Below are positions 30,275-43,366 of a DNA stretch of 64,000 bases, in pieces. The notes under the pieces were generated by a model. That model had not been told where the DNA came from and ran no database searches. It worked only from the letters and a program-made list of their open reading frames with translations. Positions within the stretch are counted from its first letter, which is position 1. Each line of letters starts with the position of its first letter. A program made the translations under genes and the position numbers. Origin of the DNA: Prorocentrum cordatum (lineage: Eukaryota > Sar > Dinophyceae > Prorocentrales > Prorocentraceae); contig CAUYUJ010007458.1 of the NCBI GenBank assembly GCA_963575745.1, positions 186,001-250,000 on the forward strand, read 5' to 3'.

Positions 30275-31332
30275 CAGTACTCACTACTCACTCCCAACAC
30301 ATCACTACTCATTATTCACTACTCACTTATCGCTACTCACTACTGACAACGCACTACTCACAACCCACGACTCACTACCCACGACGCACTACTCACTACT
30401 CGCTACTCCCTACCCACTACTCACGATTCACTACAAACTACTCACTACCCAGTACCAACTACTCAATACTCAATCAACACAACAACTCACTACCCACTAT
30501 TCGCTGATCGCAAATCACGACTCAATACCCACTACCCACTATCCACTACTCACTACTCACACTTCACTATTCACTACTGACTGCCCACAACTCACTACTC
30601 ACTATCCACTACTTGCTACACCCTACGCAATAATCACTACTCACTACTCGCTATTCCCTACGACCTACTCGCTACCCAATGCGCACTACTCACTACTCAC
30701 TACTAAATACTCACTACGCCCCCACCACTCACTACTCACTATTTCCTACTCCCTACTCCCTACCTACTCCCAACTCACTACTCACTACACAGTACTCAAT
30801 ACTCACTACTCACTAAACAATACTCACTGCCCACGACTCACTACTTACTAAGCACTACTCACTACCCACTAACAACTATCCGCTACGTACTACCGAACAC
30901 TCACCAATTCACTACTCACCACGCACTGCCCACAACTCACTATTCAGTATCCGCTACTCGCTACCCAATACGACATATTCACTACCCACTACGCACTACT
31001 CGCTACTCGCTACTCACTACTCCCTACTCCATACTCACTAGTCACTAGTCGCAAGTCGCTACTCGCTACTCACTACTCACTACCCACGACTCATCACTCA
31101 CTACTTCCTACTCCCAACTCACAACCGACTACTCAATGCCCACTTCTCGCTTCTCACTACTCACTCCTCCCTACGCACTACTCAACACTCACTACTCACT
31201 ACTCGCTACTCCCTACTCGCTACGCACTACTCCCTACTCGGTACTGACTCCTGACTACTACCTCCTGACTACTCACTTCTCACAACGCCCTACTCGCTAA
31301 TCACTACTCACTTCTCGCTACTCCCTACTCGC
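30275..31332. repeat. ACTCACTAC repeat block, unit 2
   Basis: Carries the 31-bp piece at about 30871-30901 (AACAACTATCCGCTACGTAC and following) that units 1 and 3 lack. The 250-bp conserved spacer follows at 31333-31582. Confidence 0.95.
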
Positions 31333-31582
31333 TATGTGGCCTCAGGAGCGGCAGCGAATGCTTGTCCACTTGAGCCCAAACAGGAATCCGGATCGCAAAT
31401 CCCTTGGGCCCCCACGAGATCTCGAAGGGCCCTTGCGAAGAAACTACAACTGCGAAAACTAGAACGGTACGAGAGGCCAGTGTCCACGCCGGTCAAACTT
31501 TCTCGTAGGTTTAGCACGGGTGTCCTCACACCTCCCCCTTCCCCTGTCGGCTCGAGATTGCTTCATCCCGAGGACATCGAGT

Positions 31583-33845
31583 GGGGCCGTCTTTGGGCCC
31601 TCTTGGGCCGTCTTTGGGCCCAAGAGGGCCGTATTGGGGCGCTCTTGAACGCCTATTGAACCCAGTTGGAACGTCGGACAGCCGAACAGGCTGGAAGGCC
31701 AAAATCGTTCGAAAACCTACGTAAAATTGACGATTTCGGCCTCTTGAAGCGCTCTGGAGAAGCGTCTGGAAGCGTCGTGCAGTGCCTTGGGGGGCCTCTC
31801 GGGCCGTCTTGGGCCTATCTTGGGCGTCCTGGAGCAGTCTTTCGGCGACTCGGGGCCCGCTTGGGCCGTCTTGGGAGCCTCTGGAGGCCCTCCTGGCCTG
31901 TGTTGGACCTCCCCGGCCGCCCCGTCCTCCCACGGGGGTCGGAGGCGGCGGCCTCCAAGGCCCAGGACGCGGAAACCGTGTAAAAAATCCAAAGAAAATG
32001 AGCCCCGGTACTCCCATGCCCAGAAGCCTCTTGGGCCGTCTGGGAGCCATCTTGGGCGTCTTGGATCGATCGTGGGCGTCTTGGTGTGGTCTAGGCGTCT
32101 CGAGACACGCTTGGACCGTCATGGGCGCGTCTTGGGGCAATGTGTGGAGCCTCTTGGGCTGTCTAGGGCGTCTATTGGGCCGTCGTTGGGGCCTCTTGGG
32201 CCGTCTTGGGGCTCTCTTGGGGGCCTCTTGGACCACCAAAACACACAGACACAGAAAGACAGAAACACAGCAACCGACCACAACAAAAGAAACCTCTCAA
32301 AAAGAAAAGAACAAATAGAACACCAGAGGACCACCCACAAACCACAACCCGATACAAGCAAGACCATCAACAAGCTTGGGACGGTCGTGCTGCGAAAGAC
32401 TGCCGTCTTGAGCTTCGTCGACGACCTAAATTAGAAGCCCAAAACCTTTCAAAGCCTGAAGGCAAGCAGTGATGTTGGCTGTTTGGGCCGCTCTTGGGAA
32501 TGCTATTGGGGCTCTCTTGGGACGTCTTGGAAGCCTCTTGGGCCATCTGGGAGCCATCTTGGGCGTCTTGGAGCGGTCTTAGGCGCGTCGAGGCACGCTT
32601 TGACCGTCTTCGACGCCTCTTGGGCCGTGTTTGCAAGCTCTGGGGCGGTCTTAGGCGCCTGTTCGGTTCTTTTTAAGCCCTCTTTGGCCGTCTTGGGGCG
32701 TTCTTGGGGGCCTCTTGGGCGATCTTGGGACGGTCTTGGGGACTTCGTGGGCTGTCTTGGAGGGTCGGGACGACGAAAAAACAAGAAAACCAAAAACCTG
32801 CACACACAAATAAAAAACAAAAAAAAAAAAAAAAAACTGAATTCCATGATTTCGGCCTCTTGCAGCCCTCTTGGGAATGCTCTTGGGGCTCTCTTGGGAC
32901 GTCTTGGAGGCCTCTTGGGCCATCTGGGAGCCATCTTGGGCGTCTTGGAGCGGTCTTAGGCGCGTCGTGGCACGCTTTGGCTGTCTTCGACGCCTCTTGG
33001 GCCGTGTTTGCAAGCTCTTGGGCGGTCTTAGGCGCCTAATGGGTTGTTTTTAAGCCCTCTTGGACCGTCTCGGGGCGCTCTTGGGGGCCTCTTGGGCGAT
33101 CTTGGGACGGTCTTGGGGACTTCGTGGGCTGTCTTGGAGGGTCGGGACGACGAAAAAACAAGAACACCAAAAACCTGCAAAAAACTGATCAGAAATCTTG
33201 CCAGTCTCGGCCCCTTGCCGCAGCCCTCTTGGCGAATCCCCTGCGAGGCCATAAGAATGGGATCTCTCCAGGAAGCTACCAAAGCATCACGCTTGGCCAG
33301 CGCGTCTTGGAGGGGTATTAGAGGCGCGTCGTGGCACGCTTTGGCTGTCTTCGACGCCTCTTGGTCCGTGTTGCAAGCTCCTTGGCGGTCTTAGGCGCCT
33401 AATGGGTTTTTATTTTAAGCCCTCTTGGACCCGTCTCGGCGGCGCTCTTGGGGGCCTCTTGGGCGATCTTGGGACGGGTCTTGGGGACTTCGTGGGCTGT
33501 TCTTGGAAAAGAGAAAGAGAGGAAAGAAAAGGAATAGGAAAAAAAAAAAAGGAAAAAAACAAAAAGGAACTTGACTTGGAGAACGAAAAAAGAAAAAAAA
33601 AAAGAAAAACAAAAAAAAAACGGGTCGGGACGACGAAAAAACAAGAAAACCAAAAACCTGCAAAAAAACAACGGACATCAATGAGTTCGTCCTCTTGCAG
33701 CCCTCTTGGGAATGCTCTTGGGGCTCTCTTGGGACATCTTGGAGGCCTCTTGGGTCGTCTGGGAGCCATCTTGGGCGTCTTGGATCGATGGTAAGCGTCT
33801 CGAGGCACGCTTGGACCGTCTTCGGCCCCTCTTGGGCCGGACAAG
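31583..33845. repeat. CTTGGG satellite block of unit 3, with irregular patches
   Basis: As in unit 1 but disrupted. An A/C-rich, almost T-free stretch at 32236-32373 splits GGACCA from GCTTGGGACGG. There is a poly-A run at 32815-32838. From 33183 to 33480 many single-base indels break the otherwise conserved satellite, and an A/G-rich run occupies about 33505-33620. The third higher-order unit shares variants with unit 2. Confidence 0.85.
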
Positions 33846-33920
33846 GGCGCTCCCGGAGGCCCGATCCCGCCATGGGGGTTGCGGTCCCAGCCAGGGAGCC
33901 CCCGGCCCTGTAGCCCGGTA

Positions 33921-33955
<35 letters not shown>

Positions 33956-36090
33956 TATTATATTATAAACTATATAATACATATATATTATTATATATAT
34001 ATATATGTATAGATGTATACATGCGGTGCCCTTCTCCTGTGTATACAGTCCAACATGTGTTACGTCTGTTCCTACAGACTGGGCCTCCCCTGGGGCACGA
34101 GTCCTTGGTGTTGTACGTGTGCTCCTATAGACTGCCCTTCTCCTGTGGCTCCAATCCGCAATGTTGTATATACGCCAGTTCCTCTAGATCGGGCTTCTCC
34201 TGGGGCAATAATCCTCCATAGGAGGTCCCAGGAATCTCCATGAGGCTCCAGGAGGCTATGCGAGGCTTCAGGAGGCCTCAGGAGGCCATTCGAAGCCCCA
34301 AGAGGCCCCAGGAGGCCCCAAGAGGCCCCTGGAGACCCCAGGCAGGCCCAGGAGGTTTCTGGAGGCCCCAGGAGGCCCCCGGCACATGCGCAGCGGCGCG
34401 CTCGTACTACCGAGACGCATTCACGCTCCAACCCGTTCGAAGTTAGATTCATGACCAGACCGTCACAACTCAGGCCCGCTTATATTCGAAAACTCTTGCG
34501 CCTAGACTCTCACGGCGGACAGGTCCATGCGAATAGATGCACATATAGGGAGCTCCACGCAGTGGATAATTCGCCGACCGCGCCGAACCACCTCCCCTCC
34601 TCCCTCTCTGCACTAGACAACCCTCCTCTCCTCCCTCTCTGCACTAGACAATGATGATGATGATTGTCATGATGGTGACCATGGTATGGTGAGAGTACGA
34701 TGTGAGTATGATGGTGATGGTGACTGATGGATGAGTATGATGATGATGATGAAGATGATGATGGTGATGATCTGATAATGCTGCTGATGATCATGATGAT
34801 GACGATGAGCAGATGATGAGGATGTCTCGAGCTGCTTGCTGGTTTTAACACTCCTGAGGGGGGGGGCGCCAGGGGTATTGCAAGGCCTCCGTTCGCGCTT
34901 GCCTGTTTTAGTGCCTGTGTTGGTGCCCAGCATCCTCCGCTTTCGGAGCAGAGTTTGAGGATGTCTCGTGCGAGGCGCCTCCTCAGGGTGGGCCGCCAGG
35001 GGTATTGCGCGGCCTCCGTTCGCGCCCAAATGGCGGGGATGTCTCAAGCGGTTTGCCTGTTTTGGTCCCCAACAGCATCCTCCGCTGTCGGAGCAGATTT
35101 GGAGGATGCCTCGAGCGAGGCGTTCATGTTCGCCCCTCAGGGGGGCCAGATGTTGAGGATGTCTCGATCGGTTTGCCTGTTTGGGTGGCCAGACTCGTGG
35201 GCACATGTTCTCCCCAGGATACCACAGGAAGCTTCAGCAGGCTTCAGGAGGCCCCAGGAAAACCACATGAGGTCCCGGGAGGCATCAGGAGGCCACAGGA
35301 AGATTCAAGAGGCCACAGGATGTCCCAAGAGGCTCCAGGAGGCCCCAGGAAACTCAAGGAGACCCCAGGAAGCCCCAGGAGGCCCCAGGAGGCCACAGGA
35401 AGCGCCAGGAGGCCCAGGCAACAGGAGGCCCCGAGAGGCCCCAGGAGCAGGAGGCCTCAGAAGGCAACAGGAGTGGCTCCAATCCCATGTGCTTTACGTA
35501 TGCTCCTATAGATTGGGCCTCACCTGGAGCACGAATCCTTGATGCTATACGCATGTTCATATGTATTGTCCTCCTCCTGTGTATAGAATCCAAAATGTTT
35601 TGCGTTTGTTCCTATAGATCCCCCCCCCCGGGGCACGAATCCTTGGTGTTTTACGTGTGCTTCCATAGACTGCCCTTCTCCTGTGGCTCCAATCCGCAAT
35701 GTTTTGCGTACGTCTGTTCCTGTAGATCGGGCTTCTCCTGGGGCGCGAATCCTCCCTAGGAGGTCCCAAGAGGCTACGCTAGGCCCCAGGACGCCCCAAG
35801 AGGCCACTCGAAGCCCCAAGAGGCCCCAGGAGGCCCCAAGAGACTCCTCTAGGCCCCAGAAGGCCCAGGAAGTTTTTGGAGGCCCCAGGAGGTCCCGGGC
35901 TCATGCGCAGCGACGCGCTCGTTCTACCGAGACGCATTCACGCTCCAATCCGTTCAAAATTAGATGCATGACCGGACCGTCACAACTCCAGCCCGCTTAT
36001 ATTCGAAAACTCTTGCACCTAGACTCGCACGGCGGACAAGTCCATGCGACTAGATGCACATATGGGGAGCTCAACGCAGTGAACAAGTAT
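33921..36090. repeat. TA tract and composite repeats of unit 3
   Basis: The TA tract is about 100 bp (33921-34020), roughly twice that of the other units, with TTATATTATAAAC interruptions. The composite repeats that follow match unit 2. Confidence 0.8.
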
Positions 36091-36188
36091 TTTTCCCCGC
36101 CGCCGCCGCCGACAACGCCGACGACGACGAGGAGGGAGAGGAGGAGGGGGAGGAGGGGGAGAGAAAGGAGGAGGAGAAGAAGGAAGAT

Positions 36189-37353
36189 ACTCTGAAATTC
36201 TCGAAGGCTGAACGCTCCGAAACTCATTGCTCTGAAACTCTCCCTGCTCTGAAACTCATTGCTATGAACTCATCGCTCTGGAACTCATTGCTCTGAAACT
36301 CATTGCTCTGAAGCTCAATGATCTGAATATCATTGATTTGAAACTTATGGCTCTGCAACTGATTGCCCAAGAAGAAAACTCATGGATCTGAGACCCTCAA
36401 AAGCTCATTGCTCTGAAAAACTCCTTGCTCTGAAACTCTCGCTGCTCGGAAAATCATTGATCCGAAACTCATTGCTCTGAAGCTCATGGCTCTGAAACTC
36501 ATTGCTCTGATGCTCATGGCTCTGAAACCCATCGCTATGAAAATCATTGATCCACGACTTTCTCAAAGGCCAATTGCTCTGAGACTCTCACGTCGAAAGG
36601 TCAAGGGCTCACGACGCTCTCACGAAATACATGCCAAGGAGCTCTGTTCCTCGTCCTCCTCCTCCTCCTCCTCCTGCTCCTCCTCCTCCTCCTCCTCCTC
36701 CCTCCTGCTCCTCCTCCGACACTTCTACTATCATTGCAAACCTTCCCACGAACAAGCTCGAAACTCCTTTCGCGTGGAAGGTAACCCAGGAGGCAGTGTC
36801 TGATAGGAAAAATAACCGTCCAACATTATTCAGCACGGCGCGCACTCGTGGAAAACAATTTCCTCCTCCTCCTCCATTTCCTGTTCCTCCTCCTCCTCCT
36901 GCCCCCTGTTCCTCTTCCTCCTCCACCTTAACCTCCTCCTCCTCCTCGTCCTCCTCCTCCTTCTCCTCCTCCTCCTCCTCTTCTTCCGTCCCCTCCTCCT
37001 CCTCCTCCTGCTCCTCCTCCTCCTCCTTCTTCTCCTCCTCCCCCTCCGCCTCGTCCTTCTCCCCTTCATCCTCCTCCTCCTCCTCCTCCTCCTCCTCCTT
37101 TTCCTCCTCCTCCTTCTCCTCCTCTTCCTCCTCCTGTGTTTCCATTCATATTGCAAACCCTTCTACGAACAAGCTCGAAATTCATTTCGCGTGGAAGGAC
37201 ACCCAGGAGGCATTGTCCGACGGGAGAAATAACCGCCCACCATTATTCAACACTGCGCGCATTTGTGGGAAACTGATTCCTCCTCCTCATCATCCTCCTT
37301 CTCCTCCTTCCCCCCCCACCCCAGCAGGAGGAGGAGCAAGAGGAGGAGGAGGG
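36189..37353. repeat. CTCTGAAACTCATTG minisatellite and TCC tracts, unit 3
   Basis: Minisatellite 36189-36608, TCC tracts with the two diverged ~140-bp segments 36647-37353. One of the CTCCTC runs is one triplet shorter than in units 2 and 4. Confidence 0.88.
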
Positions 37354-37627
37354 AGTAAGAAAGGAGAGCCAATGTATTCACAGCCGAGAGCTCGTGGGGA
37401 GGGGGGGCGGAACTCAAGACTTCTAGAGGTTAGATGGGGTCGGAGCTAATGGGGTCGGAGGAGCGCGCCGCATCGCCGATACATCGGCGATGCATCAGCG
37501 ACGTCAGCGATGCATCTGCGACGTCGGCGTGGGGAAACACGGTCTCCACATCGAGCCGCATCGTCGATGCATCGGCGATGCAGCGCGATCCTCCGACCCC
37601 GTCTACGCCGACCCCATCTGGGAGGCC

Positions 37628-37825
37628 TAGAGTTTCGCCAGAGACAAAAGTAACACTACCACCAGCCAGGGGGGCGGCTGTCCCACCCTCTCGAGCTGGT
37701 GGCACCTCGTTCAGGGCATGCCTCCAGAGCGTTCCCTGAAGGAGGTGCCACCAGCTCGAGGGGGAGGGAGCGGCCACCCCCCCAGCCGGTGGCAGTGGTA
37801 CTCTTGCCTCTCCTGAGAGCTCCCC
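37628..37825. repeat. foldback in unit 3
   Basis: Same long inverted repeat. The inner left arm starts at 37690. Confidence 0.8.
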
Positions 37826-37835
37826 CCCCGAAGCG

Positions 37836-37952
37836 TCAGGCGGGCCGCGCGGCCTCCCGGGCCCGCGAGCAGCGGCGCGCCACCTCGCCCAGGATCCGCC
37901 GCCGCAGCGCGTCGCCGTGGGCGGGCCAGACGGCGGGGTGCCAGGAGAACAT
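37836..37952 (-). CDS. putative terminal exon of glycosyltransferase gene, unit 3
   Basis: Same 39-codon minus frame as in the other units, ending at the TGA at 37836. Confidence 0.35.
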   Translation of the reverse strand: MFSWHPAVWPAHGDALRRRILGEVARRCSRAREAARPA

Positions 37953-38641
37953 CGGCGGCGCGCCCGGTCGGTGGTGCCATGGAAGAGGGGCAAGGGTGAA
38001 CTATCACTAGGAAGCCCACAAGATTCGCTAGGGAGTGGTTCCCCCCATCTCAACGACGAAAACCATTCCAAAACCTGCCCGAAACCCTGCGAAAACCCTC
38101 TTGGAACCCTTCCCCGAGGGTTTGTGAAGGGTGTCGGCAATTTCGAGAGGCAACCAATTCCCAGCGAACCCTGGATTTTCTAAGACTAACACTATTTTGG
38201 GCGCCTCGGCCTTCCAAGACCCTATCCCTCAGGGCACCAGATCTCTTGAGCCACCGACACGGCGGGGGGGACGGCAGAGGGGGCGGGGCTTTCGCCGAGG
38301 GCTCAGAGGGCCTCTCCAGCCTTCTGAGAGAAACCTCCTGAGCCGTCTCCGGATACGGCAGGTTCGCGTCGTGTCGACCCCGGAATTGGTTCCTGACGCC
38401 GCGGGGATCGTTCAAATTTGAACGATCGGCCGTTCCGTGAACGCCGGATCGTTCAACGACGGGCCGATTCTGGGCCACGGGGCCACGGGGCCACGGGCGG
38501 CGTTCAACCTTACACGCACGCGCCGGGGTCGCCGCCGGTCGGCACGACGCGAGCCTGCCGCACGCAGTGCGGCGTCTCGGGAGGGCGCGGGGGCTGCCGA
38601 CGAGCAGCCCCCCAACGCCGTCCGAGACGGCAGGCCCTCTG

Positions 38642-38881
38642 TCACTGACCCCCGGGGCGCGCCGCCGGGAAGAAGCGCCTCATGGCCTCGGGGGTCACGG
38701 CGGCCTCTCCGAGGTACGCGTCCCGCCGCGAGCGTTTCCGCAGGGCCTCGACCACCGCCCTGGCGGTGCGATCGTCGTTATGGCCTGGCCGGAAGTGGAT
38801 GTAGGAAGCTTGGAAATGGGCACCAGCACCAGCACCAGGGTCTGCTTCAACCGGGGGAAGCTGGTCGTAGATTTTGGCCAT
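38642..38881 (-). CDS. putative internal exon of glycosyltransferase gene, unit 3
   Basis: Same frame as unit 1. The downstream 22-bp palindrome is at 38406-38427. Confidence 0.45.
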   Translation of the reverse strand: MAKIYDQLPPVEADPGAGAGAHFQASYIHFRPGHNDDRTARAVVEALRKRSRRDAYLGEAAVTPEAMRRFFPAARPGGQ

Positions 38882-38886
38882 GGTGG

Positions 38887-40500
38887 TCACATTTCGGCCA
38901 CCTTGGAAGCCCGAATATGACCACCATCACCGAGATCGGGATCATCTTCCCTTGGAAGCACACCGCCGATATTGGTGTTGGTATCAACCTCTAGGCCTCC
39001 GAGGATGAGGCTGTCCAGGTTCAACACACTGCCAGCGTGCTGGTCGCCCGCGAAGATCGGGGTGGCCCCCGCGAGCAGCGCATCCACCGCCTTCTCTGTG
39101 ACGTACCCGTTGCTGCCCAGCGTGTTCTCCAGCGACAAGACCAGAGGGAAGTGTGAATACCTGCACACAGACCTGTCGAACTTGCCCGGGCACGTCGCAG
39201 CGAAGGCCTTGCACGCCCTGGCGTCCTCGCCCTTGTCGCCAGGCGGCTCCAGCGCCGACACCATGTCTACGGGGATCCTGTCGGCAAGCTGCATGATCCC
39301 GTTGCACTTGCCCAGCGCCACCCCCCTTTTCTGCCCAGCCTTAATTATGGCCTTGTTGATGAAATCCCACGCCTTCGCCCGGTACTCCCGACGGTTCTCG
39401 GAGTCGAACCTGCTGGCCTTGCAATTCTCCTGCTGGTAAGCCACGGTCTCCCACACTGCCGTCCTCTGAGCTCGGCCCTCGGCGGCAACGCGGTGGCGCG
39501 CCGCACTGCGGCTTCGGTTGAGCAGGTCCAACGGGGTGGACAGGTTCCGCCCAGCGAAGCTCAGGCTGGCGAAAGGCACCCACATAGAGGTGACATCGCG
39601 GCCAACCGAGGTAGGCTCGGCCTCGTTTCTCCCGTCCCACCGATTCCCGATGATCACGGCCTCATCCCCCACCGACCGTACGAAGCGTCTCACCTCACTC
39701 CATACAAAGTCGTTGTTCGGAGGCTCCATGTTTACAAAAAGCCACACTCGCGGAATTTGCGCGCGCTCGTCATGGATCTCACGCAGTGGTGCCAACCAAT
39801 TAAGGGACAGGTGAAGATCGCACGTCCCGAGCGCTTCCAAGAGACTCGCGGCCACGTCTTTCATCAACGCGCGCCCGAAGAAGATCAGTCCTGGCCAGGC
39901 GCCCTGGTGCGTCACGATGCTGAAGTTGCCATACTGCTCGACGATCGCAGTGTTGTCGTACGTGATTTTGTTCGCCTTTATCTTCATCATCTCCCAATCC
40001 GTGAGGACGGGCGCCGACACATTCACGGGATTGGAAGAGTAAACAACTGCATGAACATGAACTTTCGGACGCCTGCGCTGATTTCTCGGATAGGCGCTGG
40101 ACCCACCCTCCCTGGCGCACGGAGCGCGCCAGAGGGTCCTGGGCGCCGATTCAAGGAATACGCGCGGAACTCCGATAATCCATGTCCACAAAGTATTTTT
40201 CCTCTTCGAGGGATTACTGCGACTCCTCCGCTGCGCAATTGTGCGAAGCTCGTCGGGAGTCATCTCCTCCGCGGAGCCAGCGGGTGCCGGCGCCCCGCGC
40301 TGCACGAGCGCTCGCACGCGCCCGCGCGGCGCGAAGAGCAGCTCCGCCAGCGCGGGCGCTCCCCGCTGCGTCGGGCGTTGCCAGACGTGCCGCTGGCCCA
40401 GGGTGCACCCAGAGCTCTTCGCTCCATTCTGGAGCCCCTGGGGCCTCGTGAGGGGTGCTCTGGAGACCGTGGGGGCCTCACGAAGCCCCAGGGGCTCCAT
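38887..40500 (-). CDS. glycosyltransferase family 10 (fucosyltransferase-like), unit 3
   Basis: Protein identical to units 2 and 4. At base 39856 it shares the GAC codon of unit 1, while at RKNTLW it agrees with units 2 and 4, so it is a mosaic. The gene is clean although the satellite to its left is scrambled. Confidence 0.75.
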   Translation of the reverse strand: MEPLGLREAPTVSRAPLTRPQGLQNGAKSSGCTLGQRHVWQRPTQRGAPALAELLFAPRGRVRALVQRGAPAPAGSAEEMTPDELRTIAQRRSRSNPSKRKNTLWTWIIGVPRVFLESAPRTLWRAPCAREGGSSAYPRNQRRRPKVHVHAVVYSSNPVNVSAPVLTDWEMMKIKANKITYDNTAIVEQYGNFSIVTHQGAWPGLIFFGRALMKDVAASLLEALGTCDLHLSLNWLAPLREIHDERAQIPRVWLFVNMEPPNNDFVWSEVRRFVRSVGDEAVIIGNRWDGRNEAEPTSVGRDVTSMWVPFASLSFAGRNLSTPLDLLNRSRSAARHRVAAEGRAQRTAVWETVAYQQENCKASRFDSENRREYRAKAWDFINKAIIKAGQKRGVALGKCNGIMQLADRIPVDMVSALEPPGDKGEDARACKAFAATCPGKFDRSVCRYSHFPLVLSLENTLGSNGYVTEKAVDALLAGATPIFAGDQHAGSVLNLDSLILGGLEVDTNTNIGGVLPREDDPDLGDGGHIRASKVAEM

Positions 40501-41636
40501 GATTAGGGGGAAAACAAACCTACCTCGCTTTTGACCACCCTCGCTTCCAAGAGATACCAAGCGATGCCAAATTGCAGCCTATACTGGTCAGGCCGCTTGA
40601 CGAGGAGGCGCGTGGTATGGCTTGGTTTTGCCTGGAAGCGAAAGCGGGGTAGGAAATCACGCTCTGACTAGGGGCACCTTGGGCCAGCGGCACCTGCAGC
40701 AACCCCCGAACATGCGGGCCCTCCACCCGCGCCGTGCGGGCAGCCGCGCCGGCCGCGGCCGCCTCGGCGCCCGCCGCCGCGGGCGGGCCGCGCGGCGCGC
40801 GGGCCGAGGCCTCTGGGGCGGCGCGGGCGGCCCGTGCCACCGCGGCGCCCTCGCCCGCGGCGCCGCGGCGCAGCTCGCCAGAGAGGCCGGCGAGCAGGAC
40901 GCACGACGCTCGGGTTGGGCGAAAGGGGGGATAGCAAAGGGGGGGTTTGAGAATCAGCTCACGTAGCTGATTTTCCCGGCGCCTCACGGCGCCGGGAGGC
41001 GCCCATGTATCGAGGAATGGGCCCCTCGGTGGGGCCGAAACCAGCTGCATGCAGCAGATTTCGTAACCCCCCCTTTCCAATCCCCCCCTTTCGCCCGACC
41101 CCGAGAAGCAGAACCAGCGGCGAGGGCGGGCACGGCCTGCGGTAGTGCCCCGGCCGCCCCCGGCCCGCGCAGCGCCCGCGCAGCGGCCCGCCGCAGGCCT
41201 TGCCCCAGCGCCCCCCGTCGGCCGGGCAGGCCGCCTGCCGGGTGCGCGCACCTTCGGACCCGTGGCCCGCAGTCCCGCCGGGCCCCTTTCCTGCACACCT
41301 GTGTTCAGCTCGCCGTCGCGAGTGCAGCTGGCGCGCTTCTGCCTGCCCAGTCTCGAGGATTGTGAGGTGGTACGAGCCACGCACTCAACAGACAAAAGAG
41401 CCAACCGAACAAAAGGTGGAACAGGCGAGGCACGCCTTATTCCTCTGTTCGGACATGCACCAGAAGAGGCACGTGTCGACGCTTCGCAAGAAGGAACACG
41501 GAAGCTAAGTGATGAGCCTTAATTAGGACAATATTCGCGTAGACCCTAAGGAAAAGCAGCAGAATTAACCAAAAAAGGCCTCCTGGTAAAAATATCCCAG
41601 TGCGACCCTACCTAGGAGTTGGAGCATCTAGGAAAG
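40501..41636. other. GC-rich upstream region, unit 3
   Basis: Equivalent of 14441-15584. Between about 40905 and 41285 there are many small deletions relative to units 1, 2 and 4, all in G or C runs. One minus frame becomes continuous for nearly 300 codons only because of these indels, so it is not trusted as a gene. Confidence 0.5.
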
Positions 41637-42606
41637 CAACATCTACATCTACACCGACAGCTGCATTAGCATCTACACCTGCATCTACATCTACATCAAC
41701 ATCAACAGCGAGACTCACATCTACATCTACATCCACACCTATATTTACACCTACATTTACATCTGCATCTACATCTACACCTACATCCACATCTACACCT
41801 ACGCCTACACATACATCTAAGTGTACACTTTCGCATTGGTTGTGTTTTTGCGTTGCGTGCTATGCTATACTATGCTATACTATGCTATGCTTGGCTATGC
41901 TTGGCTATGCTATGTTCTGCTATGCTGTGTTAATGCTGCGCTGCGCTCTGCTGCGCTGTGCTAAGCTAAGCTAAGGTAAGCTAAGCCATGCTAAGCTATG
42001 CTATGCTATGATTTGTTATGCTGCGCTATGCTATGCGATGCTATGCTATACTGCGCTACGCTATGCTATGCTAGGCTATGCTATGATATGCTATGCTGCG
42101 CTATGGTATGCTATGCTATGCTATGATATGCTGCGCTATGCTATGCTATGCTATGATGTGCTGTGCTATGAAATGCTGCGCTGTGCTATGCAAAGCAATG
42201 CTATGCTATGTTATGCTATGCTATGCTGCGCTACGCTATGTTATGCCATGATTTTACTATGCTATGCTAAGCTGACCTATGCTTTGCTATGCTATGCTTG
42301 GCTATGCTATGGTATGCTATGCGGTGCTAATGCTGCACTGCGCTCTGCTGCGCTGTGCTAAGCTCAGCTAAAGTAAGCTAAGCCATGCTAAGCAAAGCTA
42401 AGCTAAGCTAAGCCAAGCCAAGCCAAGCCAAGCCAAGCTGAGCTAAGCTACGTCAAGCCTAGATAAGCTAAGCTAAGCTAAGCTAAGCTAAGCTAAGCTA
42501 AGCCAAGCGAAGCTAGGCTAGGCAAAGCTAAGCTAGGCTGGGCAAAGCGGGGGATCCTGGGGGAACCGCGGGGCGGATGCCGGGGGAACCGCCCGGGGCG
42601 GTTCCC
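41637..42606. repeat. CATCTA and GCTAT/GCTAA arrays with terminal hairpin, unit 3
   Basis: Hexamer array 41637-41827 and pentamer array 41852-42543. One extra T in a TTTT run at about 42252 changes the frame of the repeat translation, confirming that the long Cys-Tyr frames are not constrained. Confidence 0.92.
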
Positions 42607-43366
42607 ACTGACCGGCCCTTTAAGCATACACAGTAAGAACCCTTCTAGGCAGAGCCTAGGTAGGGAACCTTCGGGCCGCTACTCGGGCCGTCCATTCTTG
42701 AACGAAAAAGGATCAACATTTCAGATCCCAGACTGTCACTCCAACGCGCTCCTTGTCCGAGCCATGATCTCTTCGAGACCAATCCCTGATCCCTTGAACT
42801 TTCCCAGGCGCGCCCCGTCAATTCTCAAACCGCAAAAGACCGTGGCAACGAAACCCGTCCAACCCCGAGACAGATCGAATACGAACAGTAAGAACAGACG
42901 CGACGCGAACAGCACGTCGCCCAACTATCCTTCCGTTCCCGCCCCTCTGTGTTTATCATCGAGGGCGCGCCGCCAGATGACCCCATCCTTTTCCCCGATC
43001 CATCGTCGGGGACCCCCCCCCTCCCCCCGATCCGTCGTCGGGAGACTCCCCTTTTCCCCGATCCATCGTCGGGGACCCCCCCCCCTCCCCCCCTTTCCCG
43101 ATCCGTCGTCGGGGGACCGCCCCCCTCCCCCCCTTTCCTGGTCCGTCGTCGGGGACCCCCCCCTCTCCTCCTTTTCAACGGGGGGGGGGGGGCCGACCCC
43201 ACCCCCCCCTTCCCTCCCTTTGGCCACCAAATTGGACCCCCCCCCGCCGCCCCTTTCGCCACGGCGCCCCTGGTCTCCGGAACCCGACCCTTACCACCCC
43301 GAACACTAATCCCCACGCTTGCCCTAACCCCTGACCCTAACCCCAACCCCAAACCCTAGCCCCAAA
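42607..43366. repeat. conserved stretch, C-rich minisatellite and telomere-like motif, unit 3
   Basis: Non-repetitive part to about 42987, minisatellite to about 43265, telomere-like motif at 43322-43366. A C run before CTCTCCTCC is shorter than in units 1 and 4. Confidence 0.75.

Larger units (their letters stand above)
18594..31582. repeat. tandem unit 2 of the ~13-kb array
   Basis: Second direct repeat, 12,989 bp. The extra length relative to unit 1 comes mainly from an A-rich insertion at about 27,644-27,862 and a restored 31-bp piece in the ACTCACTAC block. It begins with a junction palindrome at 18607-18641. Confidence 0.97.

Noticed and set aside
40520-41404. 294-residue minus ORF upstream of the unit 3 gene
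   Set aside because: It is continuous only because of private indels in GC runs. The other three units break it, and its composition is Ala/Arg/Pro-rich simple sequence.
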